Positions 56,048-64,000 of a stretch of 64,000 nt of DNA are shown one piece after another. The first letter of the stretch is position 1. Every line of letters begins with the position of its first letter. The DNA is taken from IMG/VR virus record IMGVR_UViG_3300009503_000018, positions 1 to 64,000 of that record. One strand, 5' to 3'. This stretch comes from a virus. The notes beneath the pieces were generated by a model. The model made no database searches and was not told where the DNA came from. It worked only from the letters and a program-made list of their open reading frames with translations. The translations under genes and the position numbers were made by a program.

Positions 56048-57234
56048 CACTCCAACTCTCCAGTTTTATTGTTTCCAAAAATAGACAAATCAACTTGTTT
56101 TGTGTTTTGTAGAAGTAGAGATTTTAGCAACTTTTCACGATTCGCCATTTCTCCCAAATACACGCTCATTGCATATGCAAACTTCTTGGTATGTCCATAT
56201 TCCTGTTGGGCTCGAATCGCAAATTCTTTCCTATCTTCGCGACGAATATTATCAATATTTCTAGGTCGAGCTTCCGTTTCTTTGCGCTCTCGTGCTGTTT
56301 TCCAGTTCGTTACTTTGGTTTGAATATGCTGCTCGATTGCTTCGAGTTCTCGGACCCCGTCGTACAGCGTCGAGATCGCTGGCATTGCCCACATCGTGAT
56401 TTCTTCGTCAAATGACTCCTTAAACTTATCGACGAATTGAGAAAATGTCGGTCGTCCGTATTGGAAATACATATCGGCCAACTTTTCGGTCGTTAAGTTA
56501 GATTTGAGTGCATGTTTTGTCAAGTAGTGGGCGCACTTTACTTTAACCAATGATTGCTCATGGCGCAGCCGAATAACGTACCCTTCAATGTCTTTGTTCT
56601 TTTCCAAATCTGTATACAGGTCTGCCCAACCTTGCGATGTCAAAGGGAAAAATTGTGTTACCGGAATATTCAAAATTTGTCCAATTTCTGTCAATTCAGA
56701 CATGCGGACATAAGACATTGTCCGATGGTCTACAGCGCCGATCAAGTACAAAGCAGGTTCTGGATACTTAATTACAATGGTGTTAAATGGACTCACCCAT
56801 TCGAAGAGCAAGCTATGATTTTTTGCGAATCCCACGTCGAACAGTTTTGGATACTTTTTAGTAAACTCTGTGTCAATCTCAAAGGCATTTTCCAAATGCG
56901 AATACCCGAATGATCCTCGGGTCCGTAGATAGACTTTGTTGTTATACACTGAGCGGATAAGCAAAGATCCGTCGATTTTCAATGTTGCCAAAGCATCATT
57001 ATGCTCAATAGCTTGAGCAATATCATTAATCGCTATGCGCAAATCGTCCGGTCCTTGTCCCACATTAAAGAATTTTCCAAATCCTTGGGACACGACTTGA
57101 CCGTCGAGAGTTTCAACCCGCGACCGCCACCACACATTTTTTGGCGTCCATCCTGCATTGCCTATCGCAGCACTATGCGCGGGAACAATCAATCGCAGCC
57201 CGTCTTTTTCTTGGATATTGAAATATTCATTCAT
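56047..57234 (-). CDS. rnlA: T4 Rnl1-type RNA ligase
   Basis: The start is taken at MNEYFNIQEKDGLRLIV (57234); a GTG eight codons earlier is in the duplicated tRNA-half segment. The 395-residue protein has the Rnl1 motifs ATLKIDGSLLIRSVY (KxDGS nucleotidyl-lysine), LFEWVSPFNTIVIKY, EGYVIRLRHE and VKVKCAHY. Rnl1 repairs tRNA cleaved by anticodon nucleases such as PrrC, whose target is tRNA-Lys. The phage tRNA-Lys(UUU) lies immediately upstream. Confidence 0.9.
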   Translation of the reverse strand: MNEYFNIQEKDGLRLIVPAHSAAIGNAGWTPKNVWWRSRVETLDGQVVSQGFGKFFNVGQGPDDLRIAINDIAQAIEHNDALATLKIDGSLLIRSVYNNKVYLRTRGSFGYSHLENAFEIDTEFTKKYPKLFDVGFAKNHSLLFEWVSPFNTIVIKYPEPALYLIGAVDHRTMSYVRMSELTEIGQILNIPVTQFFPLTSQGWADLYTDLEKNKDIEGYVIRLRHEQSLVKVKCAHYLTKHALKSNLTTEKLADMYFQYGRPTFSQFVDKFKESFDEEITMWAMPAISTLYDGVRELEAIEQHIQTKVTNWKTARERKETEARPRNIDNIRREDRKEFAIRAQQEYGHTKKFAYAMSVYLGEMANREKLLKSLLLQNTKQVDLSIFGNNKTGELE

Positions 57235-57349
57235 AATGCCAACGTTTGCTACACCCACTACTAGGATAGTGGAAAATTACTCAAGACGCAGGTGATTGAT
57301 CTTCGTGCATGTTACCGCGCGATTGCTATAGCACGTTAGCGTGACGTAG

Positions 57350-57424
57350 TGGGGGCGGTGGGAATCGAACCCACGTTTAGCCGGATTAAAAGTCCGGAGC
57401 AATGCCAACGTTTGCTACACCCCC
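57350..57424 (-). tRNA. tRNA-Lys(UUU)
   Basis: On the minus strand: acceptor GGGGGTG/CGCCCCC with A73, D-arm GCAA...TTGC, anticodon stem CCGGA/TCCGG with loop CTTTTAA (anticodon UUU) and T-arm GTGGG/CCCAC. It has its own promoter at 57431-57458 and lies directly upstream of an Rnl1-type ligase. Confidence 0.95.
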
Positions 57425-57430
57425 ACTACT

Positions 57431-57458
57431 AGTATATTGGAAAATTACTCGAAGTCAA
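57431..57458 (-). promoter_or_regulatory. tRNA-Lys promoter
   Basis: TTGACT, 16-base spacer tcgagtaattttccaa, TATACT, ending 7 bases before the tRNA 5' end. A damaged copy of the same promoter stands upstream of the ligase in the duplicated segment. Confidence 0.7.
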
Positions 57459-57519
57459 GACGCAGGCGATTGATCTTCGTGCATGTTACCGCGCGATTGC
57501 TATAGCACGTTAGCATGAC

Positions 57520-57677
57520 CGCGCCTTGTTCGGAGAACTTGAAATCACGAACTGTGACCTCAAGTTATTGAACTTCTCCCTCATGAGCAGGAAGTCATCA
57601 AATGTTTGAATACGCAGGTTGAATACGCAGATTACAAAGACTTTACAATCGCGATGACTTCGGAGGAGTATGTGTAT
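57520..57677. other. Gene-free stretch
   Basis: No gene or clear structure was seen here. A short direct repeat (gaatacgcagnttgaatacgcag) lies at about 57608-57632. The stretch lies between the tRNA promoter copy and a minus-strand gene end. Confidence 0.6.
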
Positions 57678-57974
57678 CTAAAGATCTATTAACCCATTCG
57701 CGGCTCCCCAATGAAGCCAGCGTCGGGCCATCGCCTCAAGGTTGCCTTTCTCTTCGGGCGGCACCGGATCTGCACCCGTAATTTCATGTAGGACCCAAAA
57801 CCAGTGATCCGGCTGCCGTTTTAACTCCTTGAAGAGAAATGGGAGAGCTTCTCTGCCCATGCCGATGATTTTTTGATAAGCAGGATGCAGAACCATGTCA
57901 TGCACAGAAGAGAGATATTGCGTCTCTTTTTTCCACTTTTCAACCAACTTGTGAAATTCCTTTTTTGACATCAA
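57678..57974 (-). CDS. Conserved protein of unknown function with LSKKEFHK-like start
   Basis: This 98-residue protein starts MMSKKEFHKLVEKWKKETQY; SKKEFHK also ends the phosphatase at 25 kb. The body IIGMGREALPFLFKELKRQP-DHWFWVLHEITGADPVPPEE is a conserved bacterial and phage domain I have seen without known role. It directly follows the methyltransferase gene (7 bases). Confidence 0.7.
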   Translation of the reverse strand: MMSKKEFHKLVEKWKKETQYLSSVHDMVLHPAYQKIIGMGREALPFLFKELKRQPDHWFWVLHEITGADPVPPEEKGNLEAMARRWLHWGAANGLIDL

Positions 57975-57981
57975 GAATGTC

Positions 57982-58545
57982 TTACAATAATGCTGTTTTG
58001 CTCAAAATCCCTAAACCACAACAATGGGGATAATTGTAAAACAGCATATTTTCTTGTGCAGCAATATCCCCAACAGCTCTTTTCACCTCGGGAAAGCTTT
58101 CTGTGTCATGGAAAATTACCACATTGGCGTGTTTCGCCGCCCACAAACCACATTGATATGTAGGTGTATACTCATGAACAATGTCAATATGAACTAAATC
58201 ATATTGTTCAGTATTATTTTGAATGAAATCTTCAAAACTGCTGGCTATTACTTCAATATTTGAGTAGGGTGATAATGTGTGTCGTACCCGATTTTCAAAA
58301 TCGTAATCCCTAAAGCCAGCGCACACATCACCTTTGAAATGATCAACAGCAATAACGCGCGAAAAATAATTACTTAAAGCCACGGTTGAGTATCCATAAT
58401 CTACACCAAATTCTAATGCCGTATTCCGAGGAATACGAAACCTCTCAATTAAGTCAAGAAGAATGCTCTCTAAGCCCTTCCACGCCGAAGGAACATCAAT
58501 GAGTTTAGGTGGAAGATTAATTTTGCGGGGGAAATACAGAATCAT
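57982..58545 (-). CDS. Class I SAM-dependent methyltransferase
   Basis: This 187-residue protein has motif I TALEFGVDYGYSTVALSNYF, VIAVDHFKG, YDLVHIDIVHEYTPTY and VVIFHDTESFPEVKRAV. The layout fits the Methyltransf_24-like family that modifies small molecules or sugars. The C terminus ends GILSKTALL, a tag-like segment. The start overlaps the next gene's stop by 4 bases (ATGA). Confidence 0.8.
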   Translation of the reverse strand: MILYFPRKINLPPKLIDVPSAWKGLESILLDLIERFRIPRNTALEFGVDYGYSTVALSNYFSRVIAVDHFKGDVCAGFRDYDFENRVRHTLSPYSNIEVIASSFEDFIQNNTEQYDLVHIDIVHEYTPTYQCGLWAAKHANVVIFHDTESFPEVKRAVGDIAAQENMLFYNYPHCCGLGILSKTALL

Positions 58546-59261
58546 GTAATCGGTCCAGACTTAAGCGCTTGGCTGAGATCTGGAGTTTGCGTCAATTGCT
58601 GCAAATTTTTTTGGAACAGTTCCGCTTGTTGCTGCGCCGGCATAGTCATGACTTGTAACGCGGCAATATTCGCTTTCAAACTCATAGCGGCTTCCATAAA
58701 TTTAGTAAATACTTTGGATAATTTTTCGCTACTTTCTGGGGGAATGACTTTCATTAAAGCGAGCATACTATTACTAATATCTTGAATAGCCTCGTCAGTA
58801 AAGTGCTGGTCTAGTGTTTGGATAATGCTTTTAAGATCAGTAGGTTCAGATTCTGGTTTTTCTTGTATTGGCTTTTTTGGCGCGTCCTCAGTCGGCGGGG
58901 GTTGGAGTTCGGAAGAAGGGCGCTCCGGGCGTTCTGAACTTACTGGAGATGGTGTGCGCGAAGGAAAGGCTTTTGCTCCTGGAAGAGGAGCCGCCATTTT
59001 CTGCAATACTTCGACTCCTGTTACTTTCATACCCTCTTTCATCCACCGATTAAGCTTTTCGGCCCGTTCTTCGGCATCCTCCCGTCTCAAATACTGAGTT
59101 GACTCTGGATATCCTTCAGGACTCACAACAAGATAATAATCGTCCCAGCTTGTTTTTCTCCCAGGAGGTCTAAAGTACACAACACGCCACTCGCCAGTCC
59201 CTTCAAACTTTAGAGGTTTAAAACCCTTTTCATTCGCCACTTCGGCCGCTGTTACTTTCAT
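58542..59261 (-). CDS. Tag-bearing protein (KVTAAE and KGFKPLKFEG), unknown
   Basis: The start is taken at MKVTAAEVANEKGFKPLKFE (59261) behind TTGGAGAAAAAGC; the earlier Met lacks a site. The 239-residue protein begins with both tags, then GTGEWRVVYFRPPGRKTSW, then a second MKVTGVEVLQKMAA copy near residue 76. The rest is Pro-rich, then helical. The function is unknown. It shares tags with 59710-59961. Confidence 0.75.
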   Translation of the reverse strand: MKVTAAEVANEKGFKPLKFEGTGEWRVVYFRPPGRKTSWDDYYLVVSPEGYPESTQYLRREDAEERAEKLNRWMKEGMKVTGVEVLQKMAAPLPGAKAFPSRTPSPVSSERPERPSSELQPPPTEDAPKKPIQEKPESEPTDLKSIIQTLDQHFTDEAIQDISNSMLALMKVIPPESSEKLSKVFTKFMEAAMSLKANIAALQVMTMPAQQQAELFQKNLQQLTQTPDLSQALKSGPIT

Positions 59262-59445
59262 GCTTTTTCTCCAAGAGATCACAAATTTTATTAATATCTC
59301 TACAAATACCTTCTATTCGACGGAGGATCAGATACTCAACATTTAACTGATCTTTTAAAACAGCCAAAACATCCCCTAAATCATACTGCTTTTCTACTAC
59401 TTCAATAGGTTCGCGTCGAGACCGTTTACTCACTATAATACACAA
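59230..59445 (-). CDS. Small helical protein
   Basis: This 71-residue protein contains VEKQYDLGDVLAVLKDQLNV and DINKICDLLEKK. It overlaps the following gene by 32 bases. No family is recognised. Confidence 0.6.
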   Translation of the reverse strand: MCIIVSKRSRREPIEVVEKQYDLGDVLAVLKDQLNVEYLILRRIEGICRDINKICDLLEKKHESNSGRSGE

Positions 59446-59664
59446 CTATTTTTCGTCGAGCGTAGGAGTATTCCGCAAAATCTCGCGAAAATCCTGCCCC
59501 GGATATTGGGCATACGTGCGAGTTTTACTCTCCTGATTAGGAAGCTGGCTATGAAATGTAAATACTATTCTCTTTTTTTCGATTGTGTATTCGACATTTT
59601 TTAAAATCTCGTTGGGAAATGCCTCTTGAAATGCTTCTCGAATTTTTAAAATATTCGGGGACAT
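59446..59664 (-). CDS. Small unknown protein
   Basis: This 72-residue protein MSPNILKIREAFQEAFPNEI has strand-rich segments (YTIEKKRIVFTFHSQLPNQE). It is part of the same minus-strand operon. The function is unknown. Confidence 0.6.
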   Translation of the reverse strand: MSPNILKIREAFQEAFPNEILKNVEYTIEKKRIVFTFHSQLPNQESKTRTYAQYPGQDFREILRNTPTLDEK

Positions 59665-59709
59665 GACCTTATTGGCATCAGATAATGTTTGAATTTTTTG
59701 AATCTTTTG

Positions 59710-59961
59710 TTAGATGATTGTGACTCCGCGTTTGTGTTCTTCATCAAGCCACCTCTGGATAATCGTTGTTGCGATACTGGGTTCCGATGCCCCTTTAATA
59801 ATTGAAATAATCTCGTTAATAGAAAGGGTGATATTAATTTTGGCTAAACGGGGTTGATATTCCACGGCGAGTTGCTCGACGGTTTTTCGAGAGACCCGCC
59901 CCCGCCATTTGTTGGTCCCCTCGAACTTTAGAGGTTTAAAACCCTTTTTCCCCGCTCTCAT
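59710..59961 (-). CDS. Tag-bearing small protein (KGFKPLKFEG)
   Basis: The start is taken at MRAGKKGFKPLKFEGTNKWR (59961); a GTG earlier overlaps the exonuclease stop. This 83-residue protein shares KGFKPLKFEG plus its exact DNA (aactttagaggtttaaaacc) with 58542-59261, then is helical (KTVEQLAVEYQPRLAKINIT). The function is unknown. Confidence 0.65.
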   Translation of the reverse strand: MRAGKKGFKPLKFEGTNKWRGRVSRKTVEQLAVEYQPRLAKINITLSINEIISIIKGASEPSIATTIIQRWLDEEHKRGVTII

Positions 59962-59965
59962 GTCA

Positions 59966-61579
59966 TCACAACGTATCAGCCAATTCACGAATCAGTTTCC
60001 AATCGTGAAGAGACTTCACGACATCACTGTGTCCGTTCGGACCTTGCTGTAACCGCATTAAATACGAGGGGTGGAACACGGGTATGAAAGTAATCCCAGG
60101 CCAATCAGGATGCGTCAGAATAGCGCCTCTTGCTGTCGAAATTTTTTCAGTAACATGTGGAAATACGGCTTTGAAGGCTTTATCTCCTAGCAGGATCACC
60201 AATTTTGGGTTCACTAAACGGATATGCGCACGAAGGCGTATGTTGCACGCCGAAATTTCCTCCGGTGTTGGAGCACGAATTTCCCCATTCGAATTTGGAA
60301 AGCACAAAACGACATTAGTAACGTGAATTTGGTTACGATCTAGTCCTGCATGGGCAAGTAAGGTTTCATTGAGATATTTCCCCGCTCGACCGCAAAATGG
60401 CGAACCGAAAAAGTCTTCACTTGGACCCGGTGCCTCACCAAGCGCCATAATCTTTGCCTTAGCCGGTCCCGAATATTTTACGATAGTGTTTCTTTTTTCG
60501 TGCAGCGGACATCGTGTACAGTCGCCCCATACACTAAACATGTCGTCTAGAGATTCGGCAGATAACAACTTTTTTTCAAATGATGACGTATCAGTCAAAA
60601 TATCACGTAATCCAGTCCCGACTTTTTTGAGTTCGTATGCGTCGAGGAATCTGTGGATTTCGTCCCAATCTACTTGAGGTTGTATATTCCATTGTTTTAG
60701 AAAAACGGTCCTCTGGTCTTCATCTAATTGATCAACTGATGAAAGAATATATGATAATTCATAGGCCATACGAATCTGTTCAGCATATTCGGGGATTTGA
60801 CTCATAATCGCTGTTTTGGGGTTGTTGTTGGCTTCATCAAGCAAATTAACAATATTGCCATATTGAGCAATCAATTTAGCGGCGATCTTTGCCCCAATTC
60901 CCGGAACGCCCGGAATATCGTCATGTACATCCCCCATCAACGCTTTTACTTCGGCCCATTGCGCGGGCTCTATTCCGTATTTTTCCACGAAATCAGATGC
61001 GGTGAACAATTTCTTTTTAACCGGGTCGTATTGAGATACCGTTGGCGATAATAATTGATATAAATCTTGATCTGAAGAGACGACTATAACATGCCCCAAT
61101 GCAGACAACGTATCAACCGCGATTCCGATTAAGTCATCGCCTTCGACTTCATGAATCGTCAGTTGCATAATCCCCATCGCTGGGAGAATCTGTTGTAGCG
61201 CTTCCATTTGAGGTAAGATCTTTTCTTGAAAGTTGCGGTGCTCTTCATCGGAACGGTTTTTGTAGCGACTCTCTTTGTACTGCATCGGCAGATCGTCGAA
61301 GATTCTAGCCGCCGAAGAGTCGGGGTCCTTCCGCGCTAACTCTTCGATTTTCGCACGATAGGCTTTAAGGACTCGTCGGCGATACCGGGATTTGTGGTCC
61401 CAAACAACAACAATTTTTTCAGGCTTAAACTTTTTAACAACTGCACAAAACGAAGAAAGAAATCCGTGGATTATTCCAGTGGCATCACCGCGCTTTGTCC
61501 GAAGAGCCTGCCCGCTTGCCGTATTCCAAATACGGTAAACTAAATAATTTCCATCAATTACGACAAATGTCGTGGGCAT
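59966..61579 (-). CDS. 5'-3' exonuclease fused to family-4 uracil-DNA glycosylase
   Basis: The start is taken at MPTTFVVIDGNYLVYRIW (61579) behind GGAAAGTC; a longer frame overlaps a zinc-finger gene. This is a 537-residue protein. Residues 1-320 are a FEN/T5-exonuclease domain: VVIDGNYLVYRIW, EVEGDDLIGIAVD, VVSSDQDLYQLL and the helical clamp IPGVPGIGAKIA. Residues about 345-535 are a UDG of family 4: Fe-S Cys (CTRCP, then Cys426 and Cys445), GEAPGPSEDFFG, LVILLGDKAFKAVFP and HPSYLMRL. This would remove uracil and process 5' flaps in one protein. I am not aware of this fusion being common. Confidence 0.9.
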   Translation of the reverse strand: MPTTFVVIDGNYLVYRIWNTASGQALRTKRGDATGIIHGFLSSFCAVVKKFKPEKIVVVWDHKSRYRRRVLKAYRAKIEELARKDPDSSAARIFDDLPMQYKESRYKNRSDEEHRNFQEKILPQMEALQQILPAMGIMQLTIHEVEGDDLIGIAVDTLSALGHVIVVSSDQDLYQLLSPTVSQYDPVKKKLFTASDFVEKYGIEPAQWAEVKALMGDVHDDIPGVPGIGAKIAAKLIAQYGNIVNLLDEANNNPKTAIMSQIPEYAEQIRMAYELSYILSSVDQLDEDQRTVFLKQWNIQPQVDWDEIHRFLDAYELKKVGTGLRDILTDTSSFEKKLLSAESLDDMFSVWGDCTRCPLHEKRNTIVKYSGPAKAKIMALGEAPGPSEDFFGSPFCGRAGKYLNETLLAHAGLDRNQIHVTNVVLCFPNSNGEIRAPTPEEISACNIRLRAHIRLVNPKLVILLGDKAFKAVFPHVTEKISTARGAILTHPDWPGITFIPVFHPSYLMRLQQGPNGHSDVVKSLHDWKLIRELADTL

Positions 61580-61739
61580 GACTTTCGGCTTTCCGGCTCT
61601 TAAGTCGGTTTCTTCTACAAACGGGACCACAAAAGCGACGTTGCGTCCGTCCCTTTTCGTTTTCCGCTGTTGTTGCCGGGAGGACAATACCTTTGTTGCA
61701 GGTTTCGCATATCCCGACCACTTCAACTAGTAAGCTCAT
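61554..61739 (-). CDS. Small zinc-finger protein
   Basis: This 61-residue protein has CETCNKG near residue 11 and CGPVC near residue 37, a C2/C2 finger with a basic tail. AGGATCAACT precedes the ATG. It overlaps the start of the exonuclease gene by 26 bases. The long alternative N terminus of the exonuclease gene uses the same DNA in another frame. Confidence 0.65.
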   Translation of the reverse strand: MSLLVEVVGICETCNKGIVLPATTAENEKGRTQRRFCGPVCRRNRLKSRKAESHAHDICRN

Positions 61740-61747
61740 AGTTGATC

Positions 61748-61945
61748 CTAATCTTTCGTTTCTGTTGCAAGGCGAATAATGTAATCTGGCGCCCGCTCAT
61801 TTGCTTTGTGTTCTTCTTTAAAGACCACAATCGGGACTTCTCCGAACAGCCCAACACTTAGTGGGCCCGCGAGATACTCTCGACCTTGCTTGTCCTTTTT
61901 AATCCACAAGTAGCCAATTGGAATTTTTGTCTGATCACGTACCAT
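61748..61945 (-). CDS. DUF736-like small protein
   Basis: This 65-residue protein contains IPIGYLWIKKDKQGREYLAG and VPIVVFKEEHKANERAPDYI, the pattern of the small DUF736-like proteins in phages and plasmids. The role is unknown. It overlaps the upstream gene by 11 bases. Confidence 0.7.
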   Translation of the reverse strand: MVRDQTKIPIGYLWIKKDKQGREYLAGPLSVGLFGEVPIVVFKEEHKANERAPDYIIRLATETKD

Positions 61946-62186
61946 GATGGGTTTCCTCCGAATTAAGAATAGTGATAAAAACTCGAAGCTTTTTGTCAGC
62001 TTCTTGCTCGAACTCTTGAAATTTCTTTCGAATTTCTCCTACGGAAATAAAATCTGTGTCCGCCATATTTGATATATACTTTTCAAAGGCGGTGTGTATA
62101 AGTGCGCATTTGTTCATGGACACGTACTCGCGAAGTACGTTTTGAACAATGTCTTTCGGGGCTTTGCTTTCTTTACTTTCTTCCAT
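61935..62186 (-). CDS. Small helical protein
   Basis: This 83-residue protein MEESKESKAPKDIVQNVLRE is charged and helical (VGEIRKKFQEFEQEADKKLR). It is part of the operon, overlapping the 145-residue gene. The function is unknown. Confidence 0.6.
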   Translation of the reverse strand: MEESKESKAPKDIVQNVLREYVSMNKCALIHTAFEKYISNMADTDFISVGEIRKKFQEFEQEADKKLRVFITILNSEETHHGT

Positions 62187-62610
62187 AAAGAATATCTACT
62201 GTGTTTGGAGTAACATTCTCCGATGCCATATGATAGTGACCTTGTATCGCTAGACTTAGCAGATACTGAGGTGTAAAAATATATGTTTGTGTGACGCCCG
62301 GAATGGCATTTAATAATTCGGAGAACTTCGTCCAATGATTTTTACGAATAGCGGCAATAATATAAACTTCATATAGTCCGTTTTTCCCGTTGTTAATCAG
62401 CAAAACCAACTTTTTGAGCGCTTCATGGTTTGGCGGAAACAAAATATTTATTAATTTTATAAAAGCCTTGATAGATTCTGGTTCGCTGTACGGAAATTCC
62501 CATATGACGCAACGCGCATCTTTAAAAAATCGGGACTCTATAATGTTTTGTGTTTGATAAAAAATAAAAGAGCATAATTTAGCAAATTTGAGTAAAAAGA
62601 AATTCAACAC
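62173..62610 (-). CDS. Unknown protein
   Basis: This 145-residue protein has a hydrophobic N-terminal part (MLNFFLLKFAKLCSFIFYQT) and mixed segments (IKAFIKLINILFPPNHEALK). No family is recognised. The N terminus may be a signal anchor or simply a buried helix. Confidence 0.55.
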   Translation of the reverse strand: MLNFFLLKFAKLCSFIFYQTQNIIESRFFKDARCVIWEFPYSEPESIKAFIKLINILFPPNHEALKKLVLLINNGKNGLYEVYIIAAIRKNHWTKFSELLNAIPGVTQTYIFTPQYLLSLAIQGHYHMASENVTPNTVDILYGRK

Positions 62611-62668
62611 ATTTCGTCCTATTTTTAAGCGAATTTGATTTTATTTGTAACACATTTTAACAGTCATG

Positions 62669-64000
62669 TCAAGATTCAGCGTCAGAATAATTTCTCCTTT
62701 CTGGAACTTTATTGTCCCACAAAGGATTCACATCAAAAACTTGACCACGATGTTGATGTCTCCCGTTCGTATTAGCATCACGAATAAAGCCACGGTCCAT
62801 AAGATACAGTAAGGCATTTTCAATAACGCGTCCGTGTTTTTTGGTGCAACGAACCGCATCTTGTTTGGTGATTTGCTTTTTATTATTACGCGCGATATAT
62901 AACAGAATATTTCTCGCAACGTCGTGGGACACTGAAGATTGCATTTGTTCATGGGCAGCAATCGCGTGAGAAATAAAATATGCGCCCAACTCTCTTGCAT
63001 TTGAGAATGTCCGTGCGTCGATTTCCCACTCCCACGGACACCCCTCGATGATGTTTTCAGCCATGTGAAATAAACCAGCGATACGAATAACGGCGCCCGC
63101 GAGTTTGGCTCCCCACTCTTTGAGTTCATCGCAGGTTGCTAAGACCCCGCCAGGTCGACACTGAGTATTAATCCATGTCCGAAACTCATCTAACAGCTCT
63201 TTTGCCTCCGACGATAGTGTCAAAACGTGCGGGACATCAGTTTCTCCTTCTATTGATTCTCGATATGGAATACTCAATAAGGCCCGAACGTTTTTTCGAT
63301 ATACGTCGAAAACGCGAAATGGGATTGTTTGTGGATTCATATTCTCTTTAAATTCTTTTTCTACCATACTATACAAGAACCGAGCATATAATCCACGGTA
63401 CGCCAAACCCGTTTTATCCAAAAGCCCTCGAAGTGATTTCGTCTGCGTGCAAATACCAATAGTCAAAGCGGGTTTTCGAATATCTTCTTCCCGCCGAGAT
63501 ATTCTATTGACTCGAATATCGTCGCCCGCATGACCCTTTAAATACACGTCAATATCAGGCTCTCCGTTGGTTTGGTAACGTCCATTCATCATAGCGAAGA
63601 TATCGCCTTCAGCACTCAAAATAGCCAATCGACCACTTTGTTCATAGAGCTTTGTTTTAATGGCTTGCGGCGTAATATCATCACCGATAAGGCTTGGAAG
63701 GATAGCCTTTTTTTCAAGTTCGGCGATTTTTTCGAGAATTTTGGTTGTTTCTTCGAGTATAGATGGTTCGTCTATACCCGCTTTCGCAGTCCGAGACCGG
63801 AGTGAGCGATACCGTGATTCAAGTAAATCCATATGGGCTTTGATTTTGCGAATTTCACTTTCTGCTCGTGTCTTCAGATACGACTCGTGTTCTTGTATTA
63901 CTTCGACCATATGCCGAAATACAACACCTTTGCGACTTCCCGGCGGTGCGCACACTACCGTAAACAAATTCAGCGGTTCACTCCAATCGCTTGTCACAAA
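62669..64000 (-). CDS. DUF3987-type replication-associated protein (partial)
   Basis: At least 442 residues are visible, and the frame is open at the right edge. The pattern EPLNLFTVVCAPPGSRKG (a Walker A-like loop), LSAEGDIFAMMNGRYQTNGE, DVYLKGHAGDDIRVNRISRR and LTIGICTQTKSLRGLLDKTG fits the DUF3987 (YfjI-like) domain found in phage and plasmid primase/helicase-type proteins. The C terminus has a winged-helix-like part (IARNNKKQITKQDAVRCTKK). It is likely a replication ATPase. Confidence 0.8.
   Translation of the reverse strand, partial: FVTSDWSEPLNLFTVVCAPPGSRKGVVFRHMVEVIQEHESYLKTRAESEIRKIKAHMDLLESRYRSLRSRTAKAGIDEPSILEETTKILEKIAELEKKAILPSLIGDDITPQAIKTKLYEQSGRLAILSAEGDIFAMMNGRYQTNGEPDIDVYLKGHAGDDIRVNRISRREEDIRKPALTIGICTQTKSLRGLLDKTGLAYRGLYARFLYSMVEKEFKENMNPQTIPFRVFDVYRKNVRALLSIPYRESIEGETDVPHVLTLSSEAKELLDEFRTWINTQCRPGGVLATCDELKEWGAKLAGAVIRIAGLFHMAENIIEGCPWEWEIDARTFSNARELGAYFISHAIAAHEQMQSSVSHDVARNILLYIARNNKKQITKQDAVRCTKKHGRVIENALLYLMDRGFIRDANTNGRHQHRGQVFDVNPLWDNKVPERRNYSDAES

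Larger units (their letters stand above)
57235..57519. repeat. ~110-bp direct duplication including tRNA-Lys 5' half
   Basis: Copy 1 is 57235-57344 and copy 2 is 57401-57519. They share aatgccaacgtttgctacac, then aaaattactc and gatcttcgtgcatgttaccg through gcacgttagc. Copy 1 carries about 23 bases of the tRNA 5' half fused to the start of the Rnl1-type gene. It lacks 8 bases between the -35 and -10, so its promoter is broken. Confidence 0.9.

Overview
The window is a piece of a large-genome tailed bacteriophage (Caudoviricetes). It carries an intein-split portal protein, an intein-split large terminase, a long one-strand block of virion-type genes, phage lysis-type genes, three tRNAs, RNA ligases, a DnaN-like clamp, a 5'-3' exonuclease and a DUF3987-type replication protein. 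A lipobox-bearing lipoprotein and near-consensus sigma70 promoters fit a bacterial, probably Gram-negative, host. No host chromosome is visible, and the sequence does not name the host. The major capsid and tail genes are not recognisable here.

Layout. (1) About 1-29.4 kb, all minus strand: a tightly packed late/virion operon that runs right to left with 1-nt or ATGA/TAATG overlaps. It holds the portal (with intein), repeat-bearing appendage-like proteins, and many large mosaic proteins built from zinc ribbons, short recurring tags (LSKK..., K[IV]TAAE...) and enzyme-like domains. The enzyme-like domains are a Cas10/mCpol-like GGDN palm domain, a flavodoxin-fold reductase, an SCP2 domain, a PPDK-type phosphohistidine domain, a dual-specificity phosphatase, an AAA+ ATPase and a 3D peptidoglycan domain. 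(2) 29.4-33 kb: a structured inverted-repeat element resembling transposon-associated RNA, tRNA-Ile(UAU), repeats and small genes. (3) 33-47 kb: an accessory/early-type region of short genes on both strands. Many are driven by a family of promoters with an exact 17-bp spacer whose sequence is itself conserved. It includes a two-domain DnaN-like clamp, an AAA+ ATPase, a nucleoside deoxyribosyltransferase-like protein, RadC, a double glycosyltransferase and an expanded family of small paralogues ending in RNI.TGEIIP. (4) 47-51 kb: a deaminase and, divergently, the large terminase with a sister intein. (5) 51-64 kb, minus strand: a frameshifted DraRnl-like RNA ligase, RmlB, DnaJ, Hsp20, an Rnl1-type RNA ligase beside tRNA-Lys(UUU), tRNA-Leu(CAA), a methyltransferase, a 5'-3' exonuclease fused to a family-4 uracil-DNA glycosylase, and a DUF3987 protein cut by the window edge.

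How it fits together. Portal and terminase form the packaging motor, and both are interrupted by related LAGLIDADG inteins. The tRNA, RNA ligase and exonuclease/UDG genes look like translation repair and genome maintenance. The virion operon has been shaped by duplication and shuffling of short peptide tags and zinc-ribbon modules. This shuffling, together with an mCpol-like cyclase/polymerase domain inside the virion operon, is the most novel content. All functional names are from reading sequence motifs by eye; no database search was run.
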